From: Prevotella sp. E2-28
GTDB lineage: Bacteria > Bacteroidota > Bacteroidia > Bacteroidales > Bacteroidaceae
DNA length: 64,000 nt
Assembly (NCBI RefSeq): GCF_022024055.1
Contig: NZ_CP091788.1
Location: 372,001 to 436,000 of the forward strand
Direction: 5' to 3'
In this document: positions 1-9,136 of the stretch, in pieces
How positions within the stretch are numbered: position 1 is the first letter of the stretch
How the letters are laid out: the number at the start of each line of letters is the position of its first letter
Position numbers and translations under genes: made by a program
Notes under the pieces: generated by a model
Database searches by the model: none
What the model was told of the DNA's origin: nothing
Seen by the model: the letters and a program-made list of their open reading frames with translations, nothing else

Positions 1-618
1 CTGACGTATCAACTCGTCCAGCTGAGCCACCTGGTCGTCCTTCCATAGCATCAGCGAGTCGGGTCCCTTCTCATATACCTTGTTCGACCAGTCGGGCTTG
101 CAGTATTTATCATCAACCACCTGCATCAGTCTGGTCACCTCGCCGCTCAGTCCCGTACCATCAAACGTCACAGCCTCCTCCTTGGTTTTCTTCGTGAGGT
201 CAATGGCGACAGTGATGGTATCGCCAGGGCAGCCATATACCGTTCTTAACGGATAGATGAGCAGTTGCATGGGGTAAGGCACATAGACGTTCATAGAGAA
301 CGTGCCGTCAGGTGTGAACTCGATAACGCTGGTCTTCTCCTTGCGCACGATGTAGTCGCGCATAATGACTGTGAAGCGGCCATTAATCTGGTCGAGCACC
401 TCTTGAGGCACCTTCTCGCCTTTCGCCTCTTCAGGCACCACGAAGTGTCCCTGTACTACTACATTGCCACCATGCAGGCGGAATTCGCTAAGCTCTGCAC
501 TTGGGTAGTTCATCATTTGTGGTACCTCGGACTCCTTCACTTTTTTCTTGGACTCTGCCTCTATACTCAGGGGTGCAAGGAGCAGAACAAAAATAATGGT
601 TAGGATGGCTTTCTTCAT
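1..618 (-). CDS. Exported DUF4369-like protein, C-terminus cut by window edge
   Basis: The first 206 codons are present; the 3' end lies outside the window. The start is an ATG followed by a clear Sec signal peptide (MKKAILTIIFVLLLAPLSIEA). After it comes a beta-rich domain containing CPGDTITVAIDL, which matches the ARPGETIDITV motif of the downstream thioredoxin paralogues at 3042-4541 and 4588-6579. By analogy the missing part may hold a thioredoxin domain, but none is visible here. It is the last member seen of the run of exported proteins behind the ECF sigma factor, yet a TATCTTTG element at 661-668 suggests it also has its own promoter. Function is unknown; an extracytoplasmic redox or scaffold role is inferred from the family. 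Confidence 0.8.
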   Translation of the reverse strand, partial: MKKAILTIIFVLLLAPLSIEAESKKKVKESEVPQMMNYPSAELSEFRLHGGNVVVQGHFVVPEEAKGEKVPQEVLDQINGRFTVIMRDYIVRKEKTSVIEFTPDGTFSMNVYVPYPMQLLIYPLRTVYGCPGDTITVAIDLTKKTKEEAVTFDGTGLSGEVTRLMQVVDDKYCKPDWSNKVYEKGPDSLMLWKDDQVAQLDELIRQ

Positions 619-660
619 TTCTTTTACCTATCGGCAAGTTTTTAGTTCATTTTCATGTTA

Positions 661-691
661 CAAAGATACTGATTTTTGCCGATACCGGCAA
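661..691 (-). promoter_or_regulatory. Bacteroidetes -7 element with upstream palindrome
   Basis: Reading the minus strand, TATCTTTG (668-661) matches the -7 consensus TAnnTTTG, 43 bp before the start codon at 618. Immediately upstream is the perfect palindrome TTGCCG-atac-CGGCAA (676-691). A further CGGCAA half-site lies at 632-637 in the leader. The palindrome could be an operator; no matching regulator is identified. Confidence 0.5.
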
Positions 692-705
692 GTTTCGGGT
701 TGCTT

Positions 706-3033
706 TTATTTCATCTGATCCAATAGTTTTGCAAGACTTTCGAGGTTGCGAGGGTCGGCATTGACATCAAGCACCTTTCCGTCGCGGTCAATGAGTTTGT
801 AGGTAGGCCAACTGTGGACTTGCAGAAAATGCTCTACAGCACTCTGCTGGTCGGCGGGCAGGTTGTAGTGTACGACATTCTCGCCCGTGACGTTGTACTC
901 CTTGATGACATTCTTCCATCCATCCTCAGGGCTGCGGTTGGCTAAATAGAGATACACGAGATTGTAGTCCTTCAGTCGCTCATATTCCTCCTGACTGTGC
1001 GAGAGTGCTAATTTGCAAGGACCGCACCAAGTGCCCCAGATGTCGAGCAAGACGAGGCGGCCGCGATAAGGCTCAGTGAGCTTGCGGAGTATCTGCTCAC
1101 CATCGCTCATATTTGCCACATCGTCGTTAGTCTTCAGAATGCCCGACTTCGTGATGTCACGTTGCTGTATTTCCAGATACTTGTTTTGCAGCGCCATAAC
1201 GGCAGCTTTGGCAGAAGGCAGTTGCAATTCCAAATTCATCATGTTCATGGCAGCAGGGGGAAGGATGGTACGCTTCTCGTTGATGGCCCGACAGAACTGA
1301 CGTGCCAAAGAGATGTCACGCAGTGCGCGGTCGCACCCCACAGAGTCGAGCACTTCCATTGTCTGGCGGTAGCCAGTAAGATTCATCTCGTCCTGCAGCG
1401 GGTCTCCCATGCGGACTATCAGGGCGTTCAGCGTGGTGACGGTCTCGCTGGAGTTGAAGGCATTGATAAGGGAGTCGCGCTCCTGCTGTGAGATATCGTT
1501 CTTGATACCAGCCTCCAGTTGATTGTGCATGACGATATAATGATTCAACGCCTCACGTTCTTTGTCGGTCAGGGTCACCACACCTTGCTGTTCTAAACGC
1601 AGGGCCGTGTTTCTGAAAAGTATGCCCCAGTCACCTTGCTGCGTGTCTCTGAGGTGATTGAGATAGTCACGAATAAAGGTACTGAAGTCTCGATAGAGCG
1701 TATAGGGCTTGCAGGCTTTCTTCCAGAGTTCGTTGCCCACATAGTCCATATATTCTTTGGGAAGATCGTACCCAGGAATGGAGTAGCGGGCCTGCATCAT
1801 CGCTTCACCCTGACTGGTCAGATAATAGCCAGAAAGATAGTCGATGTATCGCTGTGAGAGGTTGGGATGCTGGGCCAGACAGTTCTGTAGCTTTGTCATG
1901 CTGGCAGCACGCGAGTCGTCTGTCCGTGCCTTGAACTGCATGGCGGTTATTTTGCCTTCCTCTTCCTTCTCAATACGGTCGCTGTTCCAGTCGTGCGGAT
2001 GTGCCAGCAGTTCGTTCTGCACTCTGACATCGTCGCCCATCCATAGCATCTGTCCTGTCAAGAAATCATAGAGGAAGAAGTAGGTCTTGCCTGGTTCCAG
2101 CAGGGTGCTCTTCGATGTGCGTCCCCAGTCGAGGAATGCCTGCGAAGAGTTCAGAATCGGCATCTTAAACGAAAAACGTCCTAGGGAGTCCATCTTCGCA
2201 TAAGAACTTTCCTCCTTGTCGCTGAAGATGTTTTCAATACCGATACAAAATTCTTTTCCTCGCTCCCACGCCTGTTGGGGCATATCCTTCATCCATCCGA
2301 TGATGGTCACGCTGTCATTTGTTCGGTAGCCATTATCCACAAAACCCTTGCGCAAGTCCTTTGTCGGGTAGTCGGGCAGGGCAGCCGTAACGATAGGGCT
2401 GCACGTCGCGGGCTTCTCCTTGCCGATGGTGATGATTCTCCGGCCTTTCTTCATCTTCCCGACCTTGATGATTGTGCCGTCGTTGATAGTCAGCGTATAG
2501 GCGTCCTTCTTTTCCGCCTGACTCACGATGTCCCATACCTTGTTCTTATAGATGACGTGCTGTGGCGTGATACCTATCATCCAGTCGCCCGTTGCCTCAT
2601 TGCGCCAGTAGGTGTTGGTGATTCCTTCTGGTAGGCTGTTGGCATTGCGGATGTTCAACAGTTGCAGACCGTCGGGCGACGTGAAGTCAAACCTCTGCGT
2701 TGTCACAGGCAGTGGCTCGAACGTCAGCGTCAGGTTCAGCGTGTCCTCTGTCATGGTGTAGGGTTCGTCCAGTTTGATGACGGTGGCTCCAGTCACCTTA
2801 TATTCCTTGCCACCAGCTTTCAGGGCTGTTCCCCGACTGAAGCCCATCTGCCGACCTTTACGGTAGTCGATATGCAGGCTTACATCGGTGCGGTCTGCAT
2901 AGAGAGCTACACGGTTCACGTTGATGATGGGGGCGTTGGCATAGCCCATAACTATGTTGTCCCAAACTTTCGTCTGGGCCTGCACTGTCAAAGCGGCGAC
3001 AGCAAGGAGAATGGTGATGATGAATGATTTCAT
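706..3033 (-). CDS. Exported TlpA-like thioredoxin-domain protein (A-B-Trx)
   Basis: 775 aa. A Sec signal peptide (about 1-20, ending VQAQ) targets it to the periplasm. Domain A (about 30-140) is beta-rich and ends in FEPLP followed by a short FDF strand; the same pattern recurs in the proteins at 4588, 6621 and 10024. A second beta-rich, DUF4369-like domain (about 240-345) is followed by a long helical region. The C-terminal thioredoxin domain (about 650-775) carries WCGPC near residue 668 and a cis-proline candidate in SWPTY. Family knowledge: TlpA/ResA-type proteins exchange disulfides outside the cytoplasm. The substrate is unknown. It lies 8 bp after the next upstream gene, so it is probably co-transcribed in the sigma-factor operon. 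Confidence 0.88.
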   Translation of the reverse strand: MKSFIITILLAVAALTVQAQTKVWDNIVMGYANAPIINVNRVALYADRTDVSLHIDYRKGRQMGFSRGTALKAGGKEYKVTGATVIKLDEPYTMTEDTLNLTLTFEPLPVTTQRFDFTSPDGLQLLNIRNANSLPEGITNTYWRNEATGDWMIGITPQHVIYKNKVWDIVSQAEKKDAYTLTINDGTIIKVGKMKKGRRIITIGKEKPATCSPIVTAALPDYPTKDLRKGFVDNGYRTNDSVTIIGWMKDMPQQAWERGKEFCIGIENIFSDKEESSYAKMDSLGRFSFKMPILNSSQAFLDWGRTSKSTLLEPGKTYFFLYDFLTGQMLWMGDDVRVQNELLAHPHDWNSDRIEKEEEGKITAMQFKARTDDSRAASMTKLQNCLAQHPNLSQRYIDYLSGYYLTSQGEAMMQARYSIPGYDLPKEYMDYVGNELWKKACKPYTLYRDFSTFIRDYLNHLRDTQQGDWGILFRNTALRLEQQGVVTLTDKEREALNHYIVMHNQLEAGIKNDISQQERDSLINAFNSSETVTTLNALIVRMGDPLQDEMNLTGYRQTMEVLDSVGCDRALRDISLARQFCRAINEKRTILPPAAMNMMNLELQLPSAKAAVMALQNKYLEIQQRDITKSGILKTNDDVANMSDGEQILRKLTEPYRGRLVLLDIWGTWCGPCKLALSHSQEEYERLKDYNLVYLYLANRSPEDGWKNVIKEYNVTGENVVHYNLPADQQSAVEHFLQVHSWPTYKLIDRDGKVLDVNADPRNLESLAKLLDQMK

Positions 3034-3041
3034 ATATGTTC

Positions 3042-4541
3042 TTATTTGAGCTTCTCTTTCAGTAATTCCAATTCAGTCTCTAAGTTGTCATATCCGTGAA
3101 TCTGATAGAAATCACTAACGCGTTGTCCATCGGGTGTGATAGTCTCATAATGAGGAATAGCGCTGAAGTTGAAGAGTTCCATCAAACGAGTGAATTCGGC
3201 ATTGACGAGGCAAATTGTCGTCTCGTCAGCAAGCCATTCTTTTACATATTTCTGATAGGCTTCACTACCCTCTGCGGTGCGTTCGTCAGCGATGAAGATG
3301 AGTTTGATGTCATCACGCTTGGCAATCTCCTTGCGCAGGTTCTTGCTCTTCTGAATAGCCGAGCGACATGGACCGCAGCTCATGCCCCAGAAGTCAATCA
3401 GTAGATAGCGGCCAGGAAATTTTTTAGATAGCGAGCGGATGAGGTCGGCTGAAACGTTATTGGCAGGCAGGGGGGTGGAGATATCTGTTTGTGTCATCTG
3501 CTGAGCATAGAAAGCTTCAGCCTTTTGTCGGATGAAGGGATTGGTAACGGTGTTGAGATAATCCTGCATCTTTTGGGGAATGTCTTCCTCATGGGCACGC
3601 CATTCTTTGAAATTACTCATCATTTCCTTATAGTTGTAGAGTTGCACCATGAGATTGTTGTTGTCGGTTCCCAATATTTCGCTCTTAGGCAAATTATTGG
3701 TTGTAAAAAACTGTAGACGGTTGAGAACGATGGGGAAGAATGCTGTTGATAGTAGTTGGGGATTGTTGAAATCCACACGGTGCAACGGCTTATAGTTCTC
3801 GGGTTTGTCAAACTCCTTCCATTCCGCGCTATCAGTAATCTCTTGGTGACTGACACCGTCACGCTCTTCTAAATTCCTGATTCCTCGCTCATGATTCCAT
3901 GAATAATCCAACATGGCATAGGCAAAAGTTACTTGCAGGTCGGCCAAAGCTATATGCATCTCCTGAGGTGTAAAGTGCAGACGACTGCTTTCTTCTTGCA
4001 GATGAGATAGCATATCCTGCCATGTACGCTCCGCCTCTTTATCTACTTCGCTGAATTTTCCATCGAAATCGGCTAAAGTACGACTTCGTTTAAGGTTTTC
4101 GACAGTCAATCCCGACTTCAACCAACGTTCCAAATCCTTGCTGCTGCCACTGTTATAGAAGCATTCGTACTGGCCTTCGGCATTCGTTTTAACGGTAATG
4201 TCGATAGTCTCGCCAGGGCGGGCAAAGAAATACATCTCGTTGAAGCCATTCTTTGAATCATAGTTGAAGAATTCATTAAAGACTGGATAGTTGGCTTGGA
4301 ATTTCTTCTCGAATGTGCCGTCAGCAGCAATGTTGAGTAAAATTGTATTATGCTCATACTCGAGCACATCCGTAAGAATGCATTGCATCGATGTAAAACC
4401 GAATTTTTCAGCATCGAAATTCTCAATACGTCCTCGGATGGTGATAGTGTCTGTCTTAAACCAATCTTGTGGTATCGTTTGTGCTTGTCCTGTCATTGCT
4501 GTGAGGACGAGGAGAAAGGATAAAATGATTTTCTTATTCAT
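3042..4541 (-). CDS. Exported TlpA-like thioredoxin-domain protein (B-Trx), SCGPC
   Basis: 499 aa from the chosen ATG at 4541, which gives a clean signal peptide (MNKKIILSFLLVLTAMTGQA). In-frame ATGs at 4547 and 4577 would only lengthen the charged N-terminus. The mature protein opens directly with the DUF4369-like domain (PQDWFKTDTITIRGRIE, later ARPGETIDITV), so it lacks the N-terminal FEPxP domain of its neighbours. The thioredoxin domain follows LIDFWG and has the motif SCGPC near residue 387, with Ser where Trp is usual, and a cis-Pro candidate in AIPHY. It is a close paralogue of the gene at 4588-6579, apparently a tandem duplicate that lost or never had domain A. Function is inferred as extracytoplasmic thiol-disulfide exchange. 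Confidence 0.87.
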   Translation of the reverse strand: MNKKIILSFLLVLTAMTGQAQTIPQDWFKTDTITIRGRIENFDAEKFGFTSMQCILTDVLEYEHNTILLNIAADGTFEKKFQANYPVFNEFFNYDSKNGFNEMYFFARPGETIDITVKTNAEGQYECFYNSGSSKDLERWLKSGLTVENLKRSRTLADFDGKFSEVDKEAERTWQDMLSHLQEESSRLHFTPQEMHIALADLQVTFAYAMLDYSWNHERGIRNLEERDGVSHQEITDSAEWKEFDKPENYKPLHRVDFNNPQLLSTAFFPIVLNRLQFFTTNNLPKSEILGTDNNNLMVQLYNYKEMMSNFKEWRAHEEDIPQKMQDYLNTVTNPFIRQKAEAFYAQQMTQTDISTPLPANNVSADLIRSLSKKFPGRYLLIDFWGMSCGPCRSAIQKSKNLRKEIAKRDDIKLIFIADERTAEGSEAYQKYVKEWLADETTICLVNAEFTRLMELFNFSAIPHYETITPDGQRVSDFYQIHGYDNLETELELLKEKLK

Positions 4542-4587
4542 TGTCATTATGATTTTAGTCTTTTTTCTTTGCATCAAGGTGATAGCC

Positions 4588-6579
4588 TTATTTCAGCCTT
4601 TCTATTAGTTCTTTCAATTCGTGGTCGAGGTTATAGAAGCCGCGAATTCGCAGGTCATCGCGGACGCGGCGGCCGTCGGGTGTGATGACTTCGTAGTGGG
4701 GGATGCCATTGAACTGGAAGAGTTCCTGCATGCGGGAGAATTCGGCACTTGAGATGCAGATGGCTTCTTCATCGGCCAGCCATTCGGCTACGTATTTCTT
4801 GTAGGCATCGCTACCTCCGGTAATGCGTTCCTCAGCGATAAATACCAGTTTGATGTCATCGCGCTTGGCAATGTTGGCACGCAGGCTCTTGCTGCTTTGG
4901 ATGGCAGAGCGACATGGACCGCATCCCATGCCCCAGAAGTCAATCATCAGATAACGGCCTGGATGTTTAGCCGAGATGCTGCGAATCAAATCAGCAGCTA
5001 CATTATTCTCTGGCAGAGGGGTGGAGAGTTCCTTCTGCGCCATCTTGCGCTCGTAATACTGCTCTGTCTTCTGGCGGACATAGGCATTGGCGTATCTGTT
5101 GGCACAAATGGGCGTAAGCTCATCAATCCATCCGTTTTGACGCCAGTCATTGAAATTATTCATGAAATCCTTGTGGGTGCTGACTTGTGCTATCAGGTTA
5201 TTGTGGTCACATCCCATCAGTTGACGCCAACCGTCGTAGCTAAGTTGCATGCTTTTCACCTCGTTCTCGATTGTGGCCTCAATGGCCATCCCCTCATCCT
5301 CGTCGTTGATATTCAAAGTACTGAATACGAGATTCCTGACAGGCGTGGCATACTGAACGCGGTTGAGAAGATGGCTGTAGCTGCTGCTGGAGAGCATCAG
5401 CGGATTGTTGAAATCTATGCGGTGCAGTGGCTTGTAGTTGTCCATCTTTGACAGTTCCTGCCATTCCACACTATCCAGGATTTCTGTGTAATAGATACCA
5501 TCACGTAGATCCTGTTTCATCAGGTCCATCTGATGATACATGCCATAGTCTAAGATAGATTCAGCATAGAGAGTCAGTAAATCTGCAAGGGCCAGCTGTG
5601 CCTCGAATGGCGTGTAATGCCTGTCACGACATTCGTTGTTGAACAGGTAGAGCATGTTCTTCCATGTGCTTTCAGCTATGGCTGGCAGTTCGCAGAATTT
5701 GCCTTTGAAGTAAGCTAGCGGAAAACAAAGATTCTGGTAGAGGTGCTCAGATTTCAGCAGACGCTCCACATCCTTGCTGCTACCATTATTATAGTAGCAT
5801 TCATATTTTCCCTGAGTATTTTTCCTGACGGTGATGTCAATCGTTTCGCCAGGACGGGCAAAGAACGGTATGGCGTCGAAGCCAACTTTGGAGTCGTATG
5901 TATGGAATGTCTGCCAGATGGGATAGCTGATCTGGAACTTCTTCTGAAAGGTGCCGTCATGGTTGATGTCGAGCACTTGAGTGGCATCATCTTTCTCGAA
6001 GACATCCTCAAAGACACACTCCATTGAGGTGAAGCCAAACTGCTCGGCGTTATACCCTTCAATGCGACCTTTGATGGTGATCGTGTCTGTCTTGAACCAG
6101 TCGGCAGGTACGTTGTAGGGGTTCTTTGCCTGAATCTCCTGTAAGGTGGGAACCTTAAGCTTCGTCTTCTGGTCGTGGATGCCCATCAGATAGAACGCCC
6201 TCATATTGTCGGCCTCCCTATAGTCAAACAGTTTCACCTTTTTGGGCATGGGCTCAAAGTGCAGCGTGAAGTCTTTCGACCCAGTTGATTCTCCGAATGA
6301 ATTCAGCTTTATCCCTTCGGCCGAGCGCAATGGGTAGCGATTTCCTTCCTCGTCAATCAGGAAACTGGTGCTGCTGATGCTGAAATTCTGTCCCTTGGGA
6401 TAGTCTAAGGTGAAATGAATGCTCGTCGCCGTATCCCTGAAGACAACTTCGCGGGCTTTCAACTCACCCCCGTGGATGTTGTGTGCCATCGCCACGGGAC
6501 TCTTGATCGTCTTATAAGTATTTGCCTCGATACCCACGCTGAGCAGGGCGAGCAGGATAGTGATGATGGTTGATTTCAT
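4588..6579 (-). CDS. Exported TlpA-like thioredoxin-domain protein (A-B-Trx), GCGPC
   Basis: 663 aa with a signal peptide (MKSTIITILLALLSVGIEA). Domain A (about 25-135) contains FEPMP followed by KLFDY. The DUF4369-like domain begins PADWFKTDTITIKGRIEGY and contains ARPGETIDITV. A helical middle section leads to the thioredoxin domain with LMIDFWGMGCGPC near residue 551 and GIPHYEVITPDG. The residue before CGPC is Gly instead of Trp, as unusual as the Ser in its duplicate downstream (3042-4541); the two share long near-identical stretches from the DUF4369-like domain to the C-terminus. Relative to that paralogue this copy has an insertion near residues 410-440. It sits in the middle of the sigma-factor operon. 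Confidence 0.88.
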   Translation of the reverse strand: MKSTIITILLALLSVGIEANTYKTIKSPVAMAHNIHGGELKAREVVFRDTATSIHFTLDYPKGQNFSISSTSFLIDEEGNRYPLRSAEGIKLNSFGESTGSKDFTLHFEPMPKKVKLFDYREADNMRAFYLMGIHDQKTKLKVPTLQEIQAKNPYNVPADWFKTDTITIKGRIEGYNAEQFGFTSMECVFEDVFEKDDATQVLDINHDGTFQKKFQISYPIWQTFHTYDSKVGFDAIPFFARPGETIDITVRKNTQGKYECYYNNGSSKDVERLLKSEHLYQNLCFPLAYFKGKFCELPAIAESTWKNMLYLFNNECRDRHYTPFEAQLALADLLTLYAESILDYGMYHQMDLMKQDLRDGIYYTEILDSVEWQELSKMDNYKPLHRIDFNNPLMLSSSSYSHLLNRVQYATPVRNLVFSTLNINDEDEGMAIEATIENEVKSMQLSYDGWRQLMGCDHNNLIAQVSTHKDFMNNFNDWRQNGWIDELTPICANRYANAYVRQKTEQYYERKMAQKELSTPLPENNVAADLIRSISAKHPGRYLMIDFWGMGCGPCRSAIQSSKSLRANIAKRDDIKLVFIAEERITGGSDAYKKYVAEWLADEEAICISSAEFSRMQELFQFNGIPHYEVITPDGRRVRDDLRIRGFYNLDHELKELIERLK

Positions 6580-6620
6580 TGCTTTTACCTTTTTACCTAT
6601 TTTCTTTTTATCCTTTACCC

Positions 6621-8480
6621 TTACTTCAGCACTTTATTTACTTCATTCTTAAATACATCGAGACCTGAGAAACCGATGGTCTTGAAGGTTCGATTGCCCT
6701 CTGTATCGTAGATGGCGTAAGTGGGAATGCCGTCAGAATCGTAATGATTGAGGATGTAGTTATACTGCTCCTTCGTCAGGTAGTAGTGGTCGCCATCGAT
6801 GTCCTTGATCATCTCCTGCCAAGTGGCGAGGGGCGACGAGGGCGAGGTGATATAGACGAACTGGATGTCTTTTCCTTTGAGTTCTTTCTTCCACGACTTC
6901 ATGGCCTGATGACCAGCCTTGCAAGGACCGCACCACGTAGCCCAAATGTCGATGAGCACGGCCTTACCCTTATATTTATTAAGGATGGTCTGCAGGATGT
7001 TTTCAGGGGCTACATCATCGAGCTTCTGAAAGAAGACGCTCTCCTTGTTAGCCAGTTCTTCAGCGAGGCGCTGTTGCTCAGCCTGATATTCACGGATGAC
7101 ATTCTTGCAATCCTCGTTCTTCAAGGTTGCGAGAAGCACATTCGTAAGGCCCTCATTATCACCCTTTATAACATCCTGCACACATCTCAGCTCGTTGTTA
7201 TAGGGATTCTTTACTACGGCTTGCTTGTCGTATGCGGCTATTGATGTCTCCCAGAACACCTGACTGCAAGGCGATGTGGGCTCGTTGAGATACTTCCAAC
7301 TGTAGGCCTGCTCTTCTTCTGTCAGGGTGAGCATATCCTTGTTCTTCTCCATATTCTCAGAGAGATTCCTTTGGGTCATCCAGATTTCTCCGTCATCGTC
7401 CACAAAGAATTGGCTGTAATTGAATACAAAGTGACGCGTCCATTTCACATAGTCCTCTTCGGCAGCCATACAGATCAGGTCTTTTGCAGCCGTAGTAAAC
7501 TCTGTCTTCTTAATTGTATTGACGCGCTGTTCGAAGATGTCCTGTAGGCTTTTCAGACGCTCTTCCTTCGTCTTACAGTCCTTGACTTTCGGATAGATTG
7601 CAAAATCGCTCAGTAATTCTCCAAACGTATCTTTTACTTTAGTCATATCCATATTGGTTTTGGCCATATAGCCCTTGAAGGCAACGAACGGTTTGTTGTC
7701 GGTGGTGACCTTCATCAGAATATTGACTTCCTGGTCTGGAGCAATCAGAATGTTGCTGAAAGCCATCCCTTCTACGCCAACAGTCACCTCGCGAGTGAGC
7801 CACAGGGGAATTTCTACTTTCAGGGTGCCATCCTCGGCAAATGGGAGGAATTTGTCATAACGTGCCATTGAGCCTAATGGTGTAAAGCCGCCCATATAGA
7901 AAGACATGTTCATCCCCTTCTTGTATCCCAGCATCTTCACTTTGATGGTAGCGATTCCTTTATTAATCTTAGCAGCGGGAAGGGTCTCGTCCTTCGCATA
8001 CTTCACATTCTTCCATTCTGTAGGAAGCTCCAGCTTCTCCTTTGTCTTACTATCGCAGATATTCCAGAACTTGAAATCCTGTGGAGCCTCGCTTTCCAAG
8101 AAATCCATCTGCTTCGTGTCCTGCGGCACGGGCTTGAAGTGGAGCGCCAGATTGGCTGTTCCGCTTTCTGGCATCCAAAAGAGTGAGTCGAGCGTGTAGT
8201 CGGCCTCTCCTTCGTTGGTCTTTGTGCCACTTGTGATACCATACCTCTTGCCATCGGGTGTCTGCAGATAGGAATGCTTATCGAAGCGAATCCAATTGTG
8301 AGGCTCATAGTTCGCAATGATGTGAAGCACGGTCTCATTGGACTTCAACTCTGCTTTAGTGATTTTAAACTCGCCGTTGAATGTCCCCATGAATGCTGAT
8401 GGGTTCTCCCATATAATGTCTTTAGCTTGTCCTGCGATTGCGACGAGGACAAGCAACGTGGTGATGATATACTGTTTCAT
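6621..8480 (-). CDS. Exported TlpA-like thioredoxin-domain protein (A-B-Trx), WCGPC
   Basis: 619 aa. Signal peptide MKQYIITTLLVLVAIAGQA. Domain A (about 25-140) shows ETVLHIIANYEP and FKPVP followed by QMDF. The beta-rich second domain (about 165-265) contains LIAPDQEVNILMKV, in the position of the ARPGETIDITV segment of the paralogues. A helical region with many Lys and Glu follows, then a thioredoxin domain with VLIDIWATWCGPCKAGHQ near residue 513 and GIPTYAIYDTEG. This copy has the canonical Trp before CGPC. Its ATG shares one base with the stop codon of the upstream gene (TAATG), indicating translational coupling with 8480-9022. Substrate unknown. Confidence 0.88.
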   Translation of the reverse strand: MKQYIITTLLVLVAIAGQAKDIIWENPSAFMGTFNGEFKITKAELKSNETVLHIIANYEPHNWIRFDKHSYLQTPDGKRYGITSGTKTNEGEADYTLDSLFWMPESGTANLALHFKPVPQDTKQMDFLESEAPQDFKFWNICDSKTKEKLELPTEWKNVKYAKDETLPAAKINKGIATIKVKMLGYKKGMNMSFYMGGFTPLGSMARYDKFLPFAEDGTLKVEIPLWLTREVTVGVEGMAFSNILIAPDQEVNILMKVTTDNKPFVAFKGYMAKTNMDMTKVKDTFGELLSDFAIYPKVKDCKTKEERLKSLQDIFEQRVNTIKKTEFTTAAKDLICMAAEEDYVKWTRHFVFNYSQFFVDDDGEIWMTQRNLSENMEKNKDMLTLTEEEQAYSWKYLNEPTSPCSQVFWETSIAAYDKQAVVKNPYNNELRCVQDVIKGDNEGLTNVLLATLKNEDCKNVIREYQAEQQRLAEELANKESVFFQKLDDVAPENILQTILNKYKGKAVLIDIWATWCGPCKAGHQAMKSWKKELKGKDIQFVYITSPSSPLATWQEMIKDIDGDHYYLTKEQYNYILNHYDSDGIPTYAIYDTEGNRTFKTIGFSGLDVFKNEVNKVLK

Positions 8481-9022
8481 TATGAGATTTTTTTCAGCGT
8501 TTTGTTTCTCTTCTTCTTGTATTTGTCAGCGAGCTTGATGACGGTCTTCTGAGCTTTCCGGGCTTCCTTGGTATATGCACCATATTCCTGATAGAAGTTG
8601 GATATCTCCTTGCTTTGTTCGGCATAGAACTTCAGAATCACGTTGTAGAAACGGTCGTATAATTGTGGCGCCTCATTACTGGGGATGTCAACGCCCTTGA
8701 GCAGCTTGAAGAATTGCTTCCATTGCTTATCTATCTCCTTGTTCTTAAAGGTGATATCTTCAAACATTGTGTCCATAGCGTATTCGTACTTCGACCCCTT
8801 CAGTTCCCTGTCGATAGACTCGTATGAGGATCCAACCCATAACATGTTGCTCTTGATGTCCTGAAGCTTCGATGATGCTTCTATCTCCTGACGGGATGCG
8901 GGCTTTACTCTGAGTTTGGGGAAGGAAAGCTTCGGAAATTCGGGTAAGTTAGGTAAGTTTTGTGCCTGCCCCATCAATGTGACGAGGGCGAACACCACGG
9001 TTAGGATTGCTGATTTTTTCAT
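8480..9022 (-). CDS. Small exported helical protein of the thioredoxin operon
   Basis: 180 aa from the ATG at 9022. In-frame ATGs lie at 9025 and 9067, but the longer version would run through the hairpin at 9047-9094 and bury the signal peptide. The signal peptide is MKKSAILTVVFALVTLMGQAQ, nearly the same as in neighbouring genes. The mature part starts with a Pro-rich stretch (NLPNLPEFPKLSFPKL), then looks alpha-helical, with a very basic C-terminus (KLADKYKKKRNKTLKKIS). It has no cysteine pair and no recognised domain. The TAATG overlap with the next thioredoxin gene suggests it works with that protein, perhaps as a partner or chaperone; this is inference only. Confidence 0.75.
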   Translation of the reverse strand: MKKSAILTVVFALVTLMGQAQNLPNLPEFPKLSFPKLRVKPASRQEIEASSKLQDIKSNMLWVGSSYESIDRELKGSKYEYAMDTMFEDITFKNKEIDKQWKQFFKLLKGVDIPSNEAPQLYDRFYNVILKFYAEQSKEISNFYQEYGAYTKEARKAQKTVIKLADKYKKKRNKTLKKIS

Positions 9023-9046
9023 CATTGTTTTAGGTTTTTTATTATC

Positions 9047-9094
9047 GGGCAAAGACATGGGACGCAATCTCTGCGCTCCATGTCTTGTCCCTAG
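9047..9094. other. Strong intercistronic hairpin
   Basis: Arms AGACATGG (9053-9060) and CCATGTCT (9078-9085) pair perfectly, with an inner CGCA/TGCG pairing and an outer GGG/CCC extension, giving a stem of about 14 bp with two mismatches. It lies in the 114-bp gap between the genes at 9137-9991 and 8480-9022. It could be an attenuator or RNA-processing site that changes expression of the downstream thioredoxin genes. On the minus strand it is not followed by a T-run, so a simple terminator is unlikely. Confidence 0.55.
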
Positions 9095-9136
9095 GGTTGA
9101 GAAAAACTTTTTTTATTTATGATGAGTAATTTATGA

